Source: Mycobacterium seoulense (GTDB taxonomy: Bacteria; Actinomycetota; Actinomycetes; Mycobacteriales; Mycobacteriaceae). Taken from it: a DNA stretch of 64,000 nucleotides. Location of the stretch: the NCBI RefSeq assembly GCF_010731595.1, contig NZ_AP022582.1:1488001-1552000 (forward strand), given 5' to 3'. The notes under the pieces were generated by a model, which saw only the letters and a program-made list of their open reading frames with translations, was not told the DNA's origin and did not search any database. Below, in pieces: positions 39,402-49,682 of the stretch. Position numbers and translations under genes: made by a program. Position 1 is the stretch's first letter; each line of letters starts with the position of its first letter.

Positions 39402-39857
39402 TCAGCGGGGCGCGTCCGCCTCCGCGAGGGCGAACACCGGGATGGTAGGCGCGACAGCGCGGAACTGTTCGTCGGTGCTGTCCGGGGTCAGGCCCCCGAC
39501 ATAGTCCTTGACCTGCCAGTACCAGCGGTCCAGATAGCGTCGCAGCAATTCCGGCTTGGCCGCGTCGGCCACCTCGCTGGCCCGGGCGCGCCGCCTGCGC
39601 CAGCGCGGGCCCGTCTCGACGACGCCCGCGGCCCGGACGTTGCGTGCCCACTGGGTGTTGCCGCGCGGTGAGACCACGTAGTGCACGCCCTCCACGGTGA
39701 GCAGGTTGATCACCACCGCCCGCGGTTTTCCGCTCTTGCGCCCGCGGACCCGCAGCGCGCGCGTCCCGGCGATGCTGACCCCCATCTCGGCCAGCCAGCG
39801 GATCACCGCGTTCGCGGCCCGCGCGGCCCGGTTCGGCTCTTCGTATCGGGTCGACAT
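39402..39857 (-). CDS. deazaflavin-dependent nitroreductase-family protein (DUF385)
   Basis: 151 residues from ATG 39857, AAAGGA upstream. TRALRVRGRKSGKPRAVVINLLTVEGVHYVV and GNTQWARNVRAAG are the split-beta-barrel F420-binding marks of the Ddn/DUF385 family. It is divergent from the TetR gene across 112 bases holding a perfect palindrome, so it is likely the regulator's target. Likely F420H2-linked reductase; substrate unknown. Confidence 0.88.
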   Translation of the reverse strand: MSTRYEEPNRAARAANAVIRWLAEMGVSIAGTRALRVRGRKSGKPRAVVINLLTVEGVHYVVSPRGNTQWARNVRAAGVVETGPRWRRRRARASEVADAAKPELLRRYLDRWYWQVKDYVGGLTPDSTDEQFRAVAPTIPVFALAEADAPR

Positions 39858-39882
39858 GTCGCGTCCTTTCTCGCAAGCAACC

Positions 39883-39897
39883 GAGAGCACTGCTCTC
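39883..39897. promoter_or_regulatory. 15-bp perfect palindrome, probable TetR operator
   Basis: GAGAGCA-C-TGCTCTC, centred between the divergent deazaflavin oxidoreductase and TetR genes, 26 bases before the former's start. Size and placement fit a TetR dimer site that controls both genes. Confidence 0.7.
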
Positions 39898-39969
39898 TTA
39901 GATTCGCAGGCTGCCACAGTCCTGGCCAGAAAGCAAGAGCGGTGATCTCGGTTATGCCAGACTGACCGC

Positions 39970-40653
39970 GTGGGCAAACGCCAGGAGACGCGGGAGCAGA
40001 TCGAGGCGCGCATCATCGAGCTCGGCCGCCAGCAGCTGGTCGATCGCGGGGCGGCCGGGTTGTCCGTGCGTGCGATCGCCCGGGATCTCGGGATGGTGTC
40101 GTCCGCCGTGTACCGGTACGTGTCCAGCCGGGATGAGCTGGTGACCTTGCTGCTGGTCGACGCCTACTCCGACCTGGCCGACGCCGTGGACCGCGCCCGC
40201 GAAGAGGTCGGGGAGCTGTGGAGTGACGACGTCGTCGCCATTTCCCGGGCGACGCGGCGCTGGGCCGTCGCTCACCCCGCCCGCTGGGCCCTGCTCTACG
40301 GCAGCCCCGTGCCCGGGTATCACGCGCCGCCCGAGCGCACCGTGGGCGTTGGGACCCGGGTGGTGGCGGCCTTCTTCGACGCCGTGGCGTCCGGGATCGC
40401 CACCGGAGACATCAGGCTGACGGATGACGTTGCGCCCCAACCGATGTCGTCGGACTTTGACCGGATTCGCCAGGAGTTCGGGTTTCCCGGCGACGACCAG
40501 GTGGTCACGAAGTGCTTCCTGCTCTGGGCGGGCGTACTGGGCGCGATCAGTCTCGAGGTGTTCGGGCAATACGGCGCCGACACCCTCACCGACCCGGAGG
40601 CGGTGTTCGACGCGCAGCTTCGGCTGCTGGTGGACGTGCTGGGCCGGCACTGA
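39970..40653 (+). CDS. TetR family transcriptional regulator (Rv1816 orthologue)
   Basis: 227 residues from the GTG at 39970 (GKRQETREQIEARIIELGRQ). The N-terminal helix-turn-helix is AAGLSVRAIARDLGMVSSAVYRYVSSRDEL; the rest is a helical ligand-binding domain beginning near WSDDVVAISRATRRWA, conserved with Rv1816. Probable repressor of itself and of the divergent oxidoreductase gene. Confidence 0.92.
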   Translation: MGKRQETREQIEARIIELGRQQLVDRGAAGLSVRAIARDLGMVSSAVYRYVSSRDELVTLLLVDAYSDLADAVDRAREEVGELWSDDVVAISRATRRWAVAHPARWALLYGSPVPGYHAPPERTVGVGTRVVAAFFDAVASGIATGDIRLTDDVAPQPMSSDFDRIRQEFGFPGDDQVVTKCFLLWAGVLGAISLEVFGQYGADTLTDPEAVFDAQLRLLVDVLGRH

Positions 40654-40773
40654 CGGCCGCGGGCGCAAATTAGAACATGTTCACCCAGCCGTGGCGTGAC
40701 CGCGGCGGCTCGGCATGGCAAAGTTTTCCCGGCCCTTTCTGGAGGCCGAGCCACTGGACTATCCTGCGAGACG

Positions 40774-41274
40774 ATGACCCTTCCCGTTCAATCGCCGACG
40801 CAGATCGCGTGGGTGACCCCCGACCTGGATGGCACCGAAACCGCTCTCACCGGCTTGTTAGGTGTGCGTAAATGGATCCGGATACCCGACGTGCACTTTG
40901 CTCCGGATTCCTGCAGCTACCTCGGCAAGCCCGCCGATTTCGTCGCCAGCATCTCACTGAGCTACCTCGGCGACATGCAGTTGGAGCTGATCCAACCGGT
41001 CCGCGGCGAGAACATCTATAGTGACTTTCTGCGTGAATCCGGGCCCGGTCTGCACCACATCTGCATGGAGGCGGAAAGCCCCGAACAATTGGAGGCGGCG
41101 TTGGCGGGGGCCGTGAAGTCCGGGGCGGCGGTGGTGCAGCGAGGCGTGATGCCCGGCGGAATCGAATTCGCCTACGTGTCGGCGCCGCAGGCGGCAGTGC
41201 CGTTTGTGGAGATCGCCTACATCGCGCCCGAGATGAGGGCGTTCTACGACTACATCAAACAGGAGCAGCGGTGA
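40774..41274 (+). CDS. VOC (glyoxalase/epimerase-like) superfamily protein
   Basis: 166 residues from ATG 40774. TQIAWVTPDLDGTETALTGLLGVRKW starts a first beta-alpha-beta-beta-beta unit and GLHHICMEAESPEQLEAAL a second, with His and Glu (FVEIAYI) at the usual metal-ligand places. Related to methylmalonyl-CoA epimerase and dioxygenase folds. It precedes the flavoprotein gene by about 100 bases in the same direction, suggesting joint action on a small molecule. Confidence 0.85.
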   Translation: MTLPVQSPTQIAWVTPDLDGTETALTGLLGVRKWIRIPDVHFAPDSCSYLGKPADFVASISLSYLGDMQLELIQPVRGENIYSDFLRESGPGLHHICMEAESPEQLEAALAGAVKSGAAVVQRGVMPGGIEFAYVSAPQAAVPFVEIAYIAPEMRAFYDYIKQEQR

Positions 41275-41350
41275 GCCGTCCCAGCGACGACGCACTGGGA
41301 GCACCCCCAGCCACTCAGCGGCGAGGGGGATGCGGTGATGTGGGGGCACG

Positions 41351-41364
41351 CCCCGCTTGCGGGG
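41351..41364 (+). repeat. short GC hairpin CCCCGC-TT-GCGGGG
   Basis: A perfect 6-bp stem with a TT loop sits in the spacer before the flavoprotein gene, just upstream of its GAGAGGAG ribosome site. Such hairpins recur in mycobacterial intergenic regions; this one could affect translation of the downstream gene. Confidence 0.5.
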
Positions 41365-41380
41365 GAGAGGAGTGGCGCAA

Positions 41381-42844
41381 ATGAGCACGGAGATACCGGC
41401 AACGGTCAGCGTGGACGACGTCACATCGTGGTCCGATGACGTCGACGTGGTGGTGATCGGCTTCGGCATCGCCGGTGGCTGCGCCGCCGTCAGCGCGGCG
41501 GCCGCCGGTGCGCGGGTGCTGGTGCTGGAGCGTGCCGCGGCGGCGGGTGGCACGACGTCGCTGGCCGGGGGCCACTTCTACCTGGGTGGGGGAACGGCGG
41601 TTCAGCAGGCCACCGGTCACCCCGATTCGCCCGAGGAGATGTACAAATACCTGGTCGCCGTGTCCCGGCAGCCCGATCATGACAAGATCCGGGCCTACTG
41701 TGAGGGCAGCGTCGAGCATTTCGATTGGCTGGAAGACCTGGGTTTCCAATTCGAGCGCAGCTACTTCCCGGGCAAGGCGGTCATCCAGCCCAACACCGAG
41801 GGCCTGATGTTCACCGGCAACGAGAAGGTGTGGCCCTTCCTGGAGCAGGCGGTGCCGGCCCCGCGTGGCCACAAGGTGCCGGTGCCCGGTGATACCGGCG
41901 GCGCCAGCATGGTGATCGATCTGCTGCTCAAGCGCGCCGCGAGCCTGGGCGTGCAGATTGGGTACGAGACGGGCGCCACCGAGCTCATCGTGGACGGTTC
42001 GGGCGCGGTCACCGGCGTCATGTGGAAGCGGTTCTCCGAAACCGGTGCGGTCAAGGCAAAGTCGGTGATCATCGCTGCGGGGGGGTTCGTGATGAACCCG
42101 GAGATGGTTGCCGAATACACCCCGAAGCTCGCCGAGAAACCGTTCGTGCTCGGCAACACCTACGACGACGGCCTGGGCATCCGGATGGGCGTATCGGCGG
42201 GCGGCGCCACCGAGCACATGGATCAGATTTTCATCACGGCCCCGCCGTACCCGCCGTCGATCCTGTTGACGGGGATCATCGTGAACAAGCTCGGACAGCG
42301 CTTCGTTGCCGAGGATTCATACCATTCGCGGACTGCCGGGTTCATCATGGACCAGCCGGACAGCGCGGCGTTCCTCATCGTCGACGAGGCGCACCTGGAA
42401 CACCCCAAGATGCCGCTGGTCCCGCTGATCGACGGATGGGAGACCGTCCCGGAAATGGAAGCGGCGCTTGGCATTCCGGAAGGCAACCTGGTGGCGACGC
42501 TGGATCGGTACAACGCCAACGCCGCCCGCGGCGAGGATCCCGACTTCCACAAGCAGCCCGAATTCCTTGCGGCACAAGACCAGGGGCCATGGGGCGCGTT
42601 CGACATGTCGCTGGGTAAGGCGATGTACGCCGGTTTCACCATCGGTGGGCTCGCCACGTCCGTGGACGGCGAGGTGCTGCGTAAGGACGGCACCGTCGTG
42701 CCCGGCTTGTACGCGGCCGGGGCCTGCGCGTCCAACATCGCCCAGGACGGCAAGGGTTACGCCAGCGGCACACAGTTGGGGGAGGGCTCGTTCTTCGGGC
42801 GCCGCGCCGGAGCGCACGCCGCCCGCAGGGCGGCGGGAGCGTAG
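41381..42844 (+). CDS. FAD-binding oxidoreductase of the fumarate reductase/3-ketosteroid dehydrogenase family (Rv1817 orthologue)
   Basis: 487 residues from ATG 41381 (GAGAGGAG 8-16 bases upstream; GTG 41372 possible). The FAD dinucleotide fold is VDVVVIGFGIAGGCAAVSAA...VLVLERA; GGTTSLAGGHFYLGGGTAVQ and the closing YAAGACASNIAQDGKGYASG are the FAD_binding_2 family marks. Very close to Rv1817. Dehydrogenates or reduces an unknown, perhaps steroid-like, substrate. The last codons hold a hairpin (42817-42835). Confidence 0.9.
   Translation: MSTEIPATVSVDDVTSWSDDVDVVVIGFGIAGGCAAVSAAAAGARVLVLERAAAAGGTTSLAGGHFYLGGGTAVQQATGHPDSPEEMYKYLVAVSRQPDHDKIRAYCEGSVEHFDWLEDLGFQFERSYFPGKAVIQPNTEGLMFTGNEKVWPFLEQAVPAPRGHKVPVPGDTGGASMVIDLLLKRAASLGVQIGYETGATELIVDGSGAVTGVMWKRFSETGAVKAKSVIIAAGGFVMNPEMVAEYTPKLAEKPFVLGNTYDDGLGIRMGVSAGGATEHMDQIFITAPPYPPSILLTGIIVNKLGQRFVAEDSYHSRTAGFIMDQPDSAAFLIVDEAHLEHPKMPLVPLIDGWETVPEMEAALGIPEGNLVATLDRYNANAARGEDPDFHKQPEFLAAQDQGPWGAFDMSLGKAMYAGFTIGGLATSVDGEVLRKDGTVVPGLYAAGACASNIAQDGKGYASGTQLGEGSFFGRRAGAHAARRAAGA
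42807..42829 (+). repeat. 23-bp direct repeat, copy 1 (inside gene end)
   Basis: CCGGAGCGCACGCCGCCCGC plus AGG at 42807-42829 recurs exactly at 42861-42883. The first copy is within the last codons of the flavoprotein gene and also forms part of a CGCCGCCC/GGGCGGCG hairpin. Confidence 0.85.
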
Positions 42845-42860
42845 GCGCGCTCAGAACCAG

Positions 42861-42883
42861 CCGGAGCGCACGCCGCCCGCAGG
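42861..42883 (+). repeat. 23-bp direct repeat, copy 2 (intergenic)
   Basis: Second exact copy, in the 41-base gap between the converging flavoprotein and bacA genes. PE_PGRS33 sits at this junction in M. tuberculosis but not here. Confidence 0.85.
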
Positions 42884-42885
42884 CG

Positions 42886-44811
42886 CTAGACCCGCGCGGG
42901 TTCCTTCTCTTCCTGCACCGGGCCCAGCCGCCAGGGCCCGCCGCCGAGCAATTGCAGCTCTTGTTCGTGGTGCTGCTCGACGGTGGGCCGGTGACTGACG
43001 CTGACGACCACGCAGTCCGGCAGTTCGGCGCGCACCAGTTGGTAGAGCGCGTATTCCAGCCCCTCGTCCAGCGCCGAGGTGGCCTCGTCGAGGAACACCG
43101 CCTTGGGTTTGGTGAGCAGGATGCGCGCGAAGGCAACACGCTGCTGCTCGCCCGGGGAGAGCACCTTGGCCCAGTCCCGTTCTTCGTCGAGGCGATCGAT
43201 CAGGGGCGCCAGGGCGACCTTGGTGAGCACCTCGCGCAGCTCTGCGTCGGCGACCTCGTCCGGCGAGTTCGGATAGCACACGACGGTGCGCAGACTGCCC
43301 AACGGCACGTATGGCAACTGGGACAGGAACATCGTCGCGTTGTCGCCGTCCGGACGGCACAGGGTGCCGGAAGCATACGGCCACAATTCGGCCAGGCTGC
43401 GCAGCAGCGTGGTCTTGCCGGCACCGGAGCGCCCGGTGATCACCAGCGAATCCCCTTCGGCGAGTTGAACATCGAGCGGGTCGATGAGCCGATCGCCGAC
43501 CGGCGTGCGCACCTCGATGTCGCGAAGCTCGACGGTCGCCTCCTCACTCGGCTTGACCAGAATGGTCGGCAGCGCGCGACCCTTGTCGTTGGCGTCGACC
43601 AGCCCGTGCAACCGGATGATCGACGCCCGGAAGGCCGCGAACGCGTCGTAGTTATTGCGGAAGAACGACAGTGAATCCTGAATGTTGCCAAAGGCCGTCG
43701 CGCTCTGGCCGACGTCGCCGAAGTCGATCCGGCCGGCGAACAGGCGCGGCGCCTGGATGACCCACGGCAGCGGGACGATCGCCTGCGACACCGACCAGTT
43801 CCAGCCGTTGAAGATGATGGTGCGGCGGACGAACTTGCGATAGTTGTCGATGATCGGGGTGAAGCGCCGCCACAGTTGGGCCCGCTCCACTCGCTCACCG
43901 CGGTAGAAGCCCACGGCCTCAGCGGCATCCCGCAATCGGACCAGGGCGTAGCGGAACGCGGCGTTGAGCTTCTCGTTGTTGAAGCTGAGCCAGATCAGCG
44001 GATGGCCGAGCCAGATCGCCACCAGCGTGGCGACGAGTACATACACCAGGACGGTCCAGAACATCGCGCGCGGGAACTCGACCCCCAACACGGTGAGGCT
44101 TCCGGACAGGTTCCACAGGATCGCGGCGAACGAAATCACGGACGCCACCGCGTTGACGGCGCCGAAGAGCAAGGTGCTGCCGGTCCCATTCGACGGGATG
44201 TTCGGGGTGCCACCCGCATTCGCGGTGAAGATGTCGATGTCCTGCTGGATGCGCTGGTCGGGGTTGTCGATGGTGTGGTCGATGAACAGGTCCCGGTAAT
44301 AGGCCCGGCCGGTCAGCCAGTCGTCGGTGAGATTGGCCGTCAGCCACATGCGCCAGGCGATGATGAACCGCTGCGTCAGGTAGATGTCGATCATGAACCG
44401 GATGACGTACAAGACGGCCAGCACGCTGAAGATCGCGATCGACATCCAAAAGCCGTGAATGCCGGATTGTTTGACCGCGTCGTCGTCGGCCGCGAGGCCC
44501 TGCACGGCTTTTTGCACCGCGGTGTACAGGTCGTTGCCCTGGTAGCTGAGCAACACCATCAGTCGCACCGACAGGAGTACTGACAGCAACAGCACGCCCA
44601 GCATCAGCCACACCCGGACGCTGCGCGCACCGACGAAATACCCGCGGGTGATCCGCCAGAACTGCCTGCCCCACGGCGTGAGATACCTGAAGGCGACCAG
44701 GACGATGAAGAGCACCACCGCGCTGATGAGCCACGCGATGGCTACCCACCGCAAGGAATCTACGGTGGCCGTCGACCAGTTGATCGAGGGCTTGAACGGC
44801 TTTGGGCCCAT
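42886..44811 (-). CDS. bacA: BacA/SbmA-type ABC transporter (Rv1819c), multi-solute/vitamin B12 importer
   Basis: 641 residues from ATG 44811. N-terminal membrane domain of six helices in the SbmA/BacA fold (about residues 20-400), joined to a nucleotide-binding domain with Walker [10 protein letters not shown], signature [13 protein letters not shown] and Walker [14 protein letters not shown]. Matches Rv1819c, which takes up cobalamin, bleomycin and antimicrobial peptides and has a large water-filled cavity. Divergent from ilvG over 93 bases. Confidence 0.94.
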   Translation of the reverse strand: MGPKPFKPSINWSTATVDSLRWVAIAWLISAVVLFIVLVAFRYLTPWGRQFWRITRGYFVGARSVRVWLMLGVLLLSVLLSVRLMVLLSYQGNDLYTAVQKAVQGLAADDDAVKQSGIHGFWMSIAIFSVLAVLYVIRFMIDIYLTQRFIIAWRMWLTANLTDDWLTGRAYYRDLFIDHTIDNPDQRIQQDIDIFTANAGGTPNIPSNGTGSTLLFGAVNAVASVISFAAILWNLSGSLTVLGVEFPRAMFWTVLVYVLVATLVAIWLGHPLIWLSFNNEKLNAAFRYALVRLRDAAEAVGFYRGERVERAQLWRRFTPIIDNYRKFVRRTIIFNGWNWSVSQAIVPLPWVIQAPRLFAGRIDFGDVGQSATAFGNIQDSLSFFRNNYDAFAAFRASIIRLHGLVDANDKGRALPTILVKPSEEATVELRDIEVRTPVGDRLIDPLDVQLAEGDSLVITGRSGAGKTTLLRSLAELWPYASGTLCRPDGDNATMFLSQLPYVPLGSLRTVVCYPNSPDEVADAELREVLTKVALAPLIDRLDEERDWAKVLSPGEQQRVAFARILLTKPKAVFLDEATSALDEGLEYALYQLVRAELPDCVVVSVSHRPTVEQHHEQELQLLGGGPWRLGPVQEEKEPARV

Positions 44812-44904
44812 GGTCGCTGTCTCCTCACGGTCGAGCTGGTGGACTCGGCTGGAACTTCAAATCCTCCGGCGAAGGTACCGGACGGATCTGGATAGGCTGC
44901 GGTT

Positions 44905-46548
44905 ATGAGCACCGACGCCATCCCCACACAAACATTGCACGCCGGCCGGCTCATCGCGCGGCGCCTGCGGGCCAGCGGTGTCGACACCGTCTTCACGTTG
45001 TCCGGCGGCCACCTGTTCTCCGTTTACGACGGCTGCCGCGAGGAGGGCGTCCGGCTGATCGACACCCGCCACGAGCAGACCGCGACGTTCGCCGCGGAAG
45101 GGTGGTCGAAGGTGACGCGGGTGCCCGGCGTCGCCGCGCTCACCGCGGGGCCGGGCGTCACCAACGGGATGAGCGCGATGGCGGCCGCACAGCAGAACCA
45201 GTCGCCCCTGGTCGTGCTCGGCGGTCGCGCGCCCGCGGGGCGGTGGGGCATGGGATCGCTGCAGGAGATCGACCATGTGCCGTTCGTGGCGCCGCTGGCC
45301 CGCTTCGCCGCCACGGCACCCTCGGCCGAGGACTCCGGCCGGCTCGTCGACGAGGCGCTGCGGGCGGCGGTCGGTCCGCCCTCGGGCGTCGGTTTCGTCG
45401 ACTTCCCCATGGATCACGTGTTTTCGACGTCCGAGGATGACGCTCGCCCCGGGGCGCTCGCCGACCTGCCGCCCGGACCCCCGCCCGACGGCGACGCGCT
45501 CGGCCGGGCCGCGGCCCTGCTGTCCGCGGCGAAGCGGCCGGTGATCATGGCGGGCACCAACGTCTGGTGGGGACACGGGGAGGCGGCCCTGCTGCGTCTC
45601 GCCGAGGAACTGCGGATCCCGGTGCTGATGAACGGGATGGCCCGCGGCGCGGTGCCAGCCGATCACCCGTTGGCGTTCTCCCGGGTGCGCGGAAAAGCGT
45701 TGGGGGAGGCCGATGTTGCGCTGATCGTCGGCGTGCCCATGGACTTCCGGCTCGGCTTCGGCGCGGTGTTCGGGCCGCAAACCCGGCTCATCGTGGCGGA
45801 CCGGGTGCAACCCGAGCGCAAGCATCCGCGCCCGGTCGAGGCCGAGCTCTACGGCGACCTGTTGTCGACACTGGCGGCGCTGGCCGCCGGCGGCGCGGCC
45901 GATCACCAGGACTGGATCGACGAACTGCGGACGGCCGAGACGGCGGCGCGCGGCAAGGAAAAGGCCGAACTCGCCGACGACCGCGTCCCCCTGCACCCCA
46001 TGCGGGTGTACGCGGAGCTCGCGCCGATGCTGGACCGCGACGCCATCGTCGTCATCGACGCCGGTGATTTCGGCTCCTACGCCGGGCGGGTGATCGACAG
46101 CTACCAGCCGGGCTGCTGGCTGGACAGCGGCCCCTTCGGCTGCCTGGGCTCGGGCCCCGGCTACGCCCTGGCCGCCAAGCTGGCCCGTCCCGACCGTCAG
46201 GTCGTCCTGCTGCAGGGCGACGGCGCGTTCGGGTTCAGCGGCATGGAATGGGACACCCTGGTCCGGCACAACGTGCCCGTCGTCTCGGTGATCGGCAACA
46301 ACGGCATATGGGGGCTGGAGAAGCACCCCATGGAGGCGTTGTACGGCTACTCGGTGGTCGCCGAGCTACGTCCGGGAACGCGCTACGACGAGGTGGTGCG
46401 CGCCCTCGGCGGCCACGGTGAGCTGGTCTCCGCGCCGGCCGAGTTGCGGCCCGCGCTGGAACGCGCCTTCACCAGCGGCCTGCCGTCCGTCGTCAATGTC
46501 CTCACCGACCCCAACGTCGCCTATCCCCGCCGGTCCAACTTGGCCTGA
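44905..46548 (+). CDS. ilvG: acetolactate synthase-like ThDP-dependent enzyme IlvG
   Basis: 547 residues from ATG 44905. Catalytic Glu in [12 protein letters not shown], central FAD-like domain, and the ThDP motif [29 protein letters not shown] near the C-terminus. Matches Rv1820 IlvG. The family includes acetolactate synthases and oxalyl-CoA decarboxylase-like enzymes; whether this paralogue really makes acetolactate is not settled by sequence. Confidence 0.9.
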   Translation: MSTDAIPTQTLHAGRLIARRLRASGVDTVFTLSGGHLFSVYDGCREEGVRLIDTRHEQTATFAAEGWSKVTRVPGVAALTAGPGVTNGMSAMAAAQQNQSPLVVLGGRAPAGRWGMGSLQEIDHVPFVAPLARFAATAPSAEDSGRLVDEALRAAVGPPSGVGFVDFPMDHVFSTSEDDARPGALADLPPGPPPDGDALGRAAALLSAAKRPVIMAGTNVWWGHGEAALLRLAEELRIPVLMNGMARGAVPADHPLAFSRVRGKALGEADVALIVGVPMDFRLGFGAVFGPQTRLIVADRVQPERKHPRPVEAELYGDLLSTLAALAAGGAADHQDWIDELRTAETAARGKEKAELADDRVPLHPMRVYAELAPMLDRDAIVVIDAGDFGSYAGRVIDSYQPGCWLDSGPFGCLGSGPGYALAAKLARPDRQVVLLQGDGAFGFSGMEWDTLVRHNVPVVSVIGNNGIWGLEKHPMEALYGYSVVAELRPGTRYDEVVRALGGHGELVSAPAELRPALERAFTSGLPSVVNVLTDPNVAYPRRSNLA

Positions 46549-46611
46549 GGGCCCAGCGGGCGGCGTGTCGCGCCCCGCGGGGCCGTCCCACGGTTCGCGT
46601 ACCGTTGACCT

Positions 46612-48936
46612 GTGCCAAAGACCACCCGTGCGCAACCCGGCCGCCTGAGCAGCCGATTTTGGCGGCTGCTCGGCGCCAGCACCGAGAAGAACCGCAGCCG
46701 ATCCCTCGCCCAGGTCACCGAGTCGTCCGAATACGACGAGGAAGCCGCCGGCCTCAGCGACGAGCAGTTACGCAAGGCCGCCGGGCTGCTCGATCTCGAC
46801 GACCTCGCCGAGTCCGATGACATCCCGCAGTTCCTCGCCATCGCGAGGGAGGCGGCCGAACGCGTGACCACGCTGCGCCCATTCGACGTGCAGCTGCTCG
46901 GGGCGCTGCGCATGCTCGCCGGCGACGTGATCGAAATGGCCACCGGTGAGGGCAAGACGCTCTCCGGGGCGATCGCGGCGGCCGGATACGCCCTGGCCGG
47001 TCGGCACGTCCACGTGGTGACCATCAACGATTACCTGGCCCGCCGCGATGCGGAATGGATGGGCCCGCTCATCGAGGCGATGGGGCTGACCGTCGGCTGG
47101 ATCACCGCCGAGTCCACGAGCGAGGAGCGCCGCGCCGCGTACGGCTGCGACGTCACCTACGCCTCGGTCAACGAGATCGGTTTCGACGTGCTGCGCGACC
47201 AACTCGTGGTCGACGTCGCCGACCTGGTGTCACCGAATCCCGACGTCGCCCTCATCGACGAGGCCGACTCGGTGCTGGTCGACGAGGCGTTGGTGCCGCT
47301 GGTGCTGGCCGGCACCACGCACCGGGAAACGCCGCGGCTCGAGATCATCAAGCTGGTCGGGGAACTGTCCCCGGAGACCGACTACGACACCGACTCCGAC
47401 AGCCGCAACGTCCATCTGACCGACGTCGGCGCGCGCAAGGTGGAGAAGGCGCTCGGCGGCATCGACCTCTACTCCGAGGAACACGTCGGCACCACCCTGA
47501 CCGAAGTCAACGTCGCGCTGCACGCGCACGTGCTCCTGCAACGCGACGTGCACTACATCGTCCGGGACGACGCCGTGCACCTGATCAACGCCTCCCGTGG
47601 GCGCATCGCCCAGCTGCAGCGCTGGCCCGACGGCCTGCAGGCAGCCGTCGAGGCGAAGGAGGGAATCGAGACCACCGAAACCGGCGAAGTCCTCGACACC
47701 ATCACGGTCCAGGCGCTGATCAACCGCTACGAAACGGTGTGCGGCATGACCGGCACCGCGCTGGCCGCCGGTGAGCAGCTGCGCCAGTTCTACAAGCTCG
47801 GGGTGTCCCCAATTCCCCCGAACAAGCCCAACATTCGCGAAGACGAGTCCGACCGCGTCTACATCACCGCCGCCGCCAAGAACGACGGCATCGTCGCGCA
47901 CATCGCCGAAGTCCACGAGACCGGGCAGCCGGTGCTGGTCGGCACCCGCGACGTGGCCGAATCAGAGGAGCTGCACGAGCGGCTGCTGCGCCGCGGCGTG
48001 CCCGCGGTGGTCCTCAACGCGAAGAACGACGCCGAGGAGGCGGAGGTGATCGCCGAGGCCGGCAAATACGGGGTGGTCACGGTGTCCACCCAGATGGCGG
48101 GGCGGGGCACTGACATCCGGCTCGGCGGCTCCGACGAAGCCGACCACGACCGGGTCGCCGAACTCGGCGGGCTGCACGTGGTCGGCACCGGACGGCATCA
48201 CACCGAGCGGCTCGACAACCAACTGCGTGGCCGCGCCGGGCGTCAGGGCGACCCCGGCTCGTCGGTGTTCTTCTCGAGTTGGGAAGACGACGTCGTCGCC
48301 GCCAACCTCGACCACAACAAGCTGCCGATGGAAACCGACGAGGACGGCCGGATCGTCAGCCCGAAGGCGGCCGGTCTGCTCGACCACGCCCAGCGGGTCG
48401 CCGAGGGCCGGATGCTCGACGTGCACGCCAACACGTGGCGGTACAACCAGTTGATCGCCCAACAGCGCGCCATCATCGTCGATCGGCGAAACACGTTGCT
48501 GCGCACCGCAACCGCGCGCGAGGAGCTCGCCGAACTGGCGCCCAAGCGGTACAAGGAGCTGTCCAAAGACATCCCCGAAGATCGCCTGGAGACCATCTGC
48601 CGGCAGATCATGCTGTATCACCTCGACCGCGGCTGGGCCGATCATCTGGCGTACCTGGCCGACATCCGGGAAAGCATCCACCTGCGGGCGCTGGGCCGGC
48701 AGAACCCGCTGGACGAGTTCCACCGGCTGGCGGTCGACGCGTTCGCGTCGCTGGCCGCGGACGCGATCGAGGCTGCGCAGCAGACGTTCGAGACCGCCAA
48801 CGTCCTGGAAGAGGAACAGGGCCTGGATCTGTCCAAGCTGGCCCGGCCGACGTCGACCTGGACCTACATGGTCAACGACAACCCGCTTTCGGACGACACG
48901 CTTTCCACGCTGAGCCTGCCCGGGGTCTTCCGCTAG
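46612..48936 (+). CDS. secA2: accessory Sec translocase ATPase SecA2
   Basis: 774 residues from GTG 46612. Walker [14 protein letters not shown]-like box [14 protein letters not shown] and the helicase motif [14 protein letters not shown] are present. It is shorter than SecA1 and lacks the C-terminal zinc finger, as SecA2 does. Matches Rv1821. It exports a small set of proteins and supports growth in macrophages. Confidence 0.96.
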   Translation: MPKTTRAQPGRLSSRFWRLLGASTEKNRSRSLAQVTESSEYDEEAAGLSDEQLRKAAGLLDLDDLAESDDIPQFLAIAREAAERVTTLRPFDVQLLGALRMLAGDVIEMATGEGKTLSGAIAAAGYALAGRHVHVVTINDYLARRDAEWMGPLIEAMGLTVGWITAESTSEERRAAYGCDVTYASVNEIGFDVLRDQLVVDVADLVSPNPDVALIDEADSVLVDEALVPLVLAGTTHRETPRLEIIKLVGELSPETDYDTDSDSRNVHLTDVGARKVEKALGGIDLYSEEHVGTTLTEVNVALHAHVLLQRDVHYIVRDDAVHLINASRGRIAQLQRWPDGLQAAVEAKEGIETTETGEVLDTITVQALINRYETVCGMTGTALAAGEQLRQFYKLGVSPIPPNKPNIREDESDRVYITAAAKNDGIVAHIAEVHETGQPVLVGTRDVAESEELHERLLRRGVPAVVLNAKNDAEEAEVIAEAGKYGVVTVSTQMAGRGTDIRLGGSDEADHDRVAELGGLHVVGTGRHHTERLDNQLRGRAGRQGDPGSSVFFSSWEDDVVAANLDHNKLPMETDEDGRIVSPKAAGLLDHAQRVAEGRMLDVHANTWRYNQLIAQQRAIIVDRRNTLLRTATAREELAELAPKRYKELSKDIPEDRLETICRQIMLYHLDRGWADHLAYLADIRESIHLRALGRQNPLDEFHRLAVDAFASLAADAIEAAQQTFETANVLEEEQGLDLSKLARPTSTWTYMVNDNPLSDDTLSTLSLPGVFR

Positions 48937-48949
48937 GTCGATGGCGCGC

Positions 48950-48985
48950 GGTCCGCGCTGCGGACCGCATCGTCGTCGGGCTAAG
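48950..48985 (+). repeat. 36-bp direct repeat with internal hairpin, copy 1
   Basis: Starts GGTCCGC-GCT-GCGGACC, a perfect 7-bp hairpin with 3-base loop, and continues to CGTCGTCGGGCTAAG. The same 36 bases recur at 49007-49042. Lies 13 bases after the secA2 stop, so it could act as a terminator. Confidence 0.85.
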
Positions 48986-49006
48986 CCAATTGCCCGACTC
49001 CTCCAC

Positions 49007-49042
49007 GGTCCGCGCTGCGGACCGCATCGTCGTCGGGCTAAG
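49007..49042 (+). repeat. 36-bp direct repeat with internal hairpin, copy 2
   Basis: Exact second copy, 57 bases after the first and ending 10 bases before the pgsA2 ATG. It replaces any ordinary ribosome site region apart from TAAGG at its end. Confidence 0.85.
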
Positions 49043-49052
49043 GTCACGGCTT

Positions 49053-49682
49053 ATGGAGCCGGCGCTTCCGCCCAACCGGGTGCTGACGGTGCCCAACGCG
49101 CTGAGCGCCCTCCGCTTGGTGCTGATCGCAGTGTTCGCCTACGCCCTGCTGGGCGCGCACGCCAACGGCTGGGCGGTCGGGATTTTGATGTTCAGCGGCG
49201 CGTCCGACTGGGCCGACGGCAAGATCGCCCGGCTGCTCAACCAGTCTTCGCGGCTGGGTGTGCTGCTCGACCCGGCGGTCGACCGCCTCTACATGGTCTG
49301 CGTCCCGGTCGTGATGGCGTTGAGCGGGATCGTGCCGTGGTGGTTCGTCGCCGTCCTGCTGGCGCGCGACGGCGTGCTGGCCGCGACGTTGCCGCTGCTG
49401 TGGAGCCGGGGGCTGTCCGCGCTGCCGGTGACCTACATCGGGAAGGCCGCCACCTTCGCGTTGATGTCCGGCTTTCCGCTCGTGCTGCTGGGGACGTGGG
49501 ACGCCCTGTGGAGCCGGGTCGTCGGGGCGTGCGGCTGGGCGTTCCTGATCTGGGGCATGTACGCCTACCTGTGGTCGTTCGCACTGTACGTGGTGCAGCT
49601 GACGTTGGTGGTGCGCCGGATGCCCCGGCTCGACCACGGTGCGCGCCGGCCCCCGACCCCGAAGGCGGTCGAGCGTGGCTGA
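49053..49682 (+). CDS. pgsA2: CDP-alcohol phosphatidyltransferase PgsA2
   Basis: 209 residues from ATG 49053 ([20 protein letters not shown]). The CDP-alcohol phosphotransferase signature DGxxARxxxxxxxxGxxxDxxxD is seen in [19 protein letters not shown] and its continuation [10 protein letters not shown]; about five to six membrane helices. Matches Rv1822, presumed to make a phosphatidylglycerol-type or cardiolipin-type lipid. Its stop overlaps the next gene's GTG. Confidence 0.93.
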   Translation: MEPALPPNRVLTVPNALSALRLVLIAVFAYALLGAHANGWAVGILMFSGASDWADGKIARLLNQSSRLGVLLDPAVDRLYMVCVPVVMALSGIVPWWFVAVLLARDGVLAATLPLLWSRGLSALPVTYIGKAATFALMSGFPLVLLGTWDALWSRVVGACGWAFLIWGMYAYLWSFALYVVQLTLVVRRMPRLDHGARRPPTPKAVERG

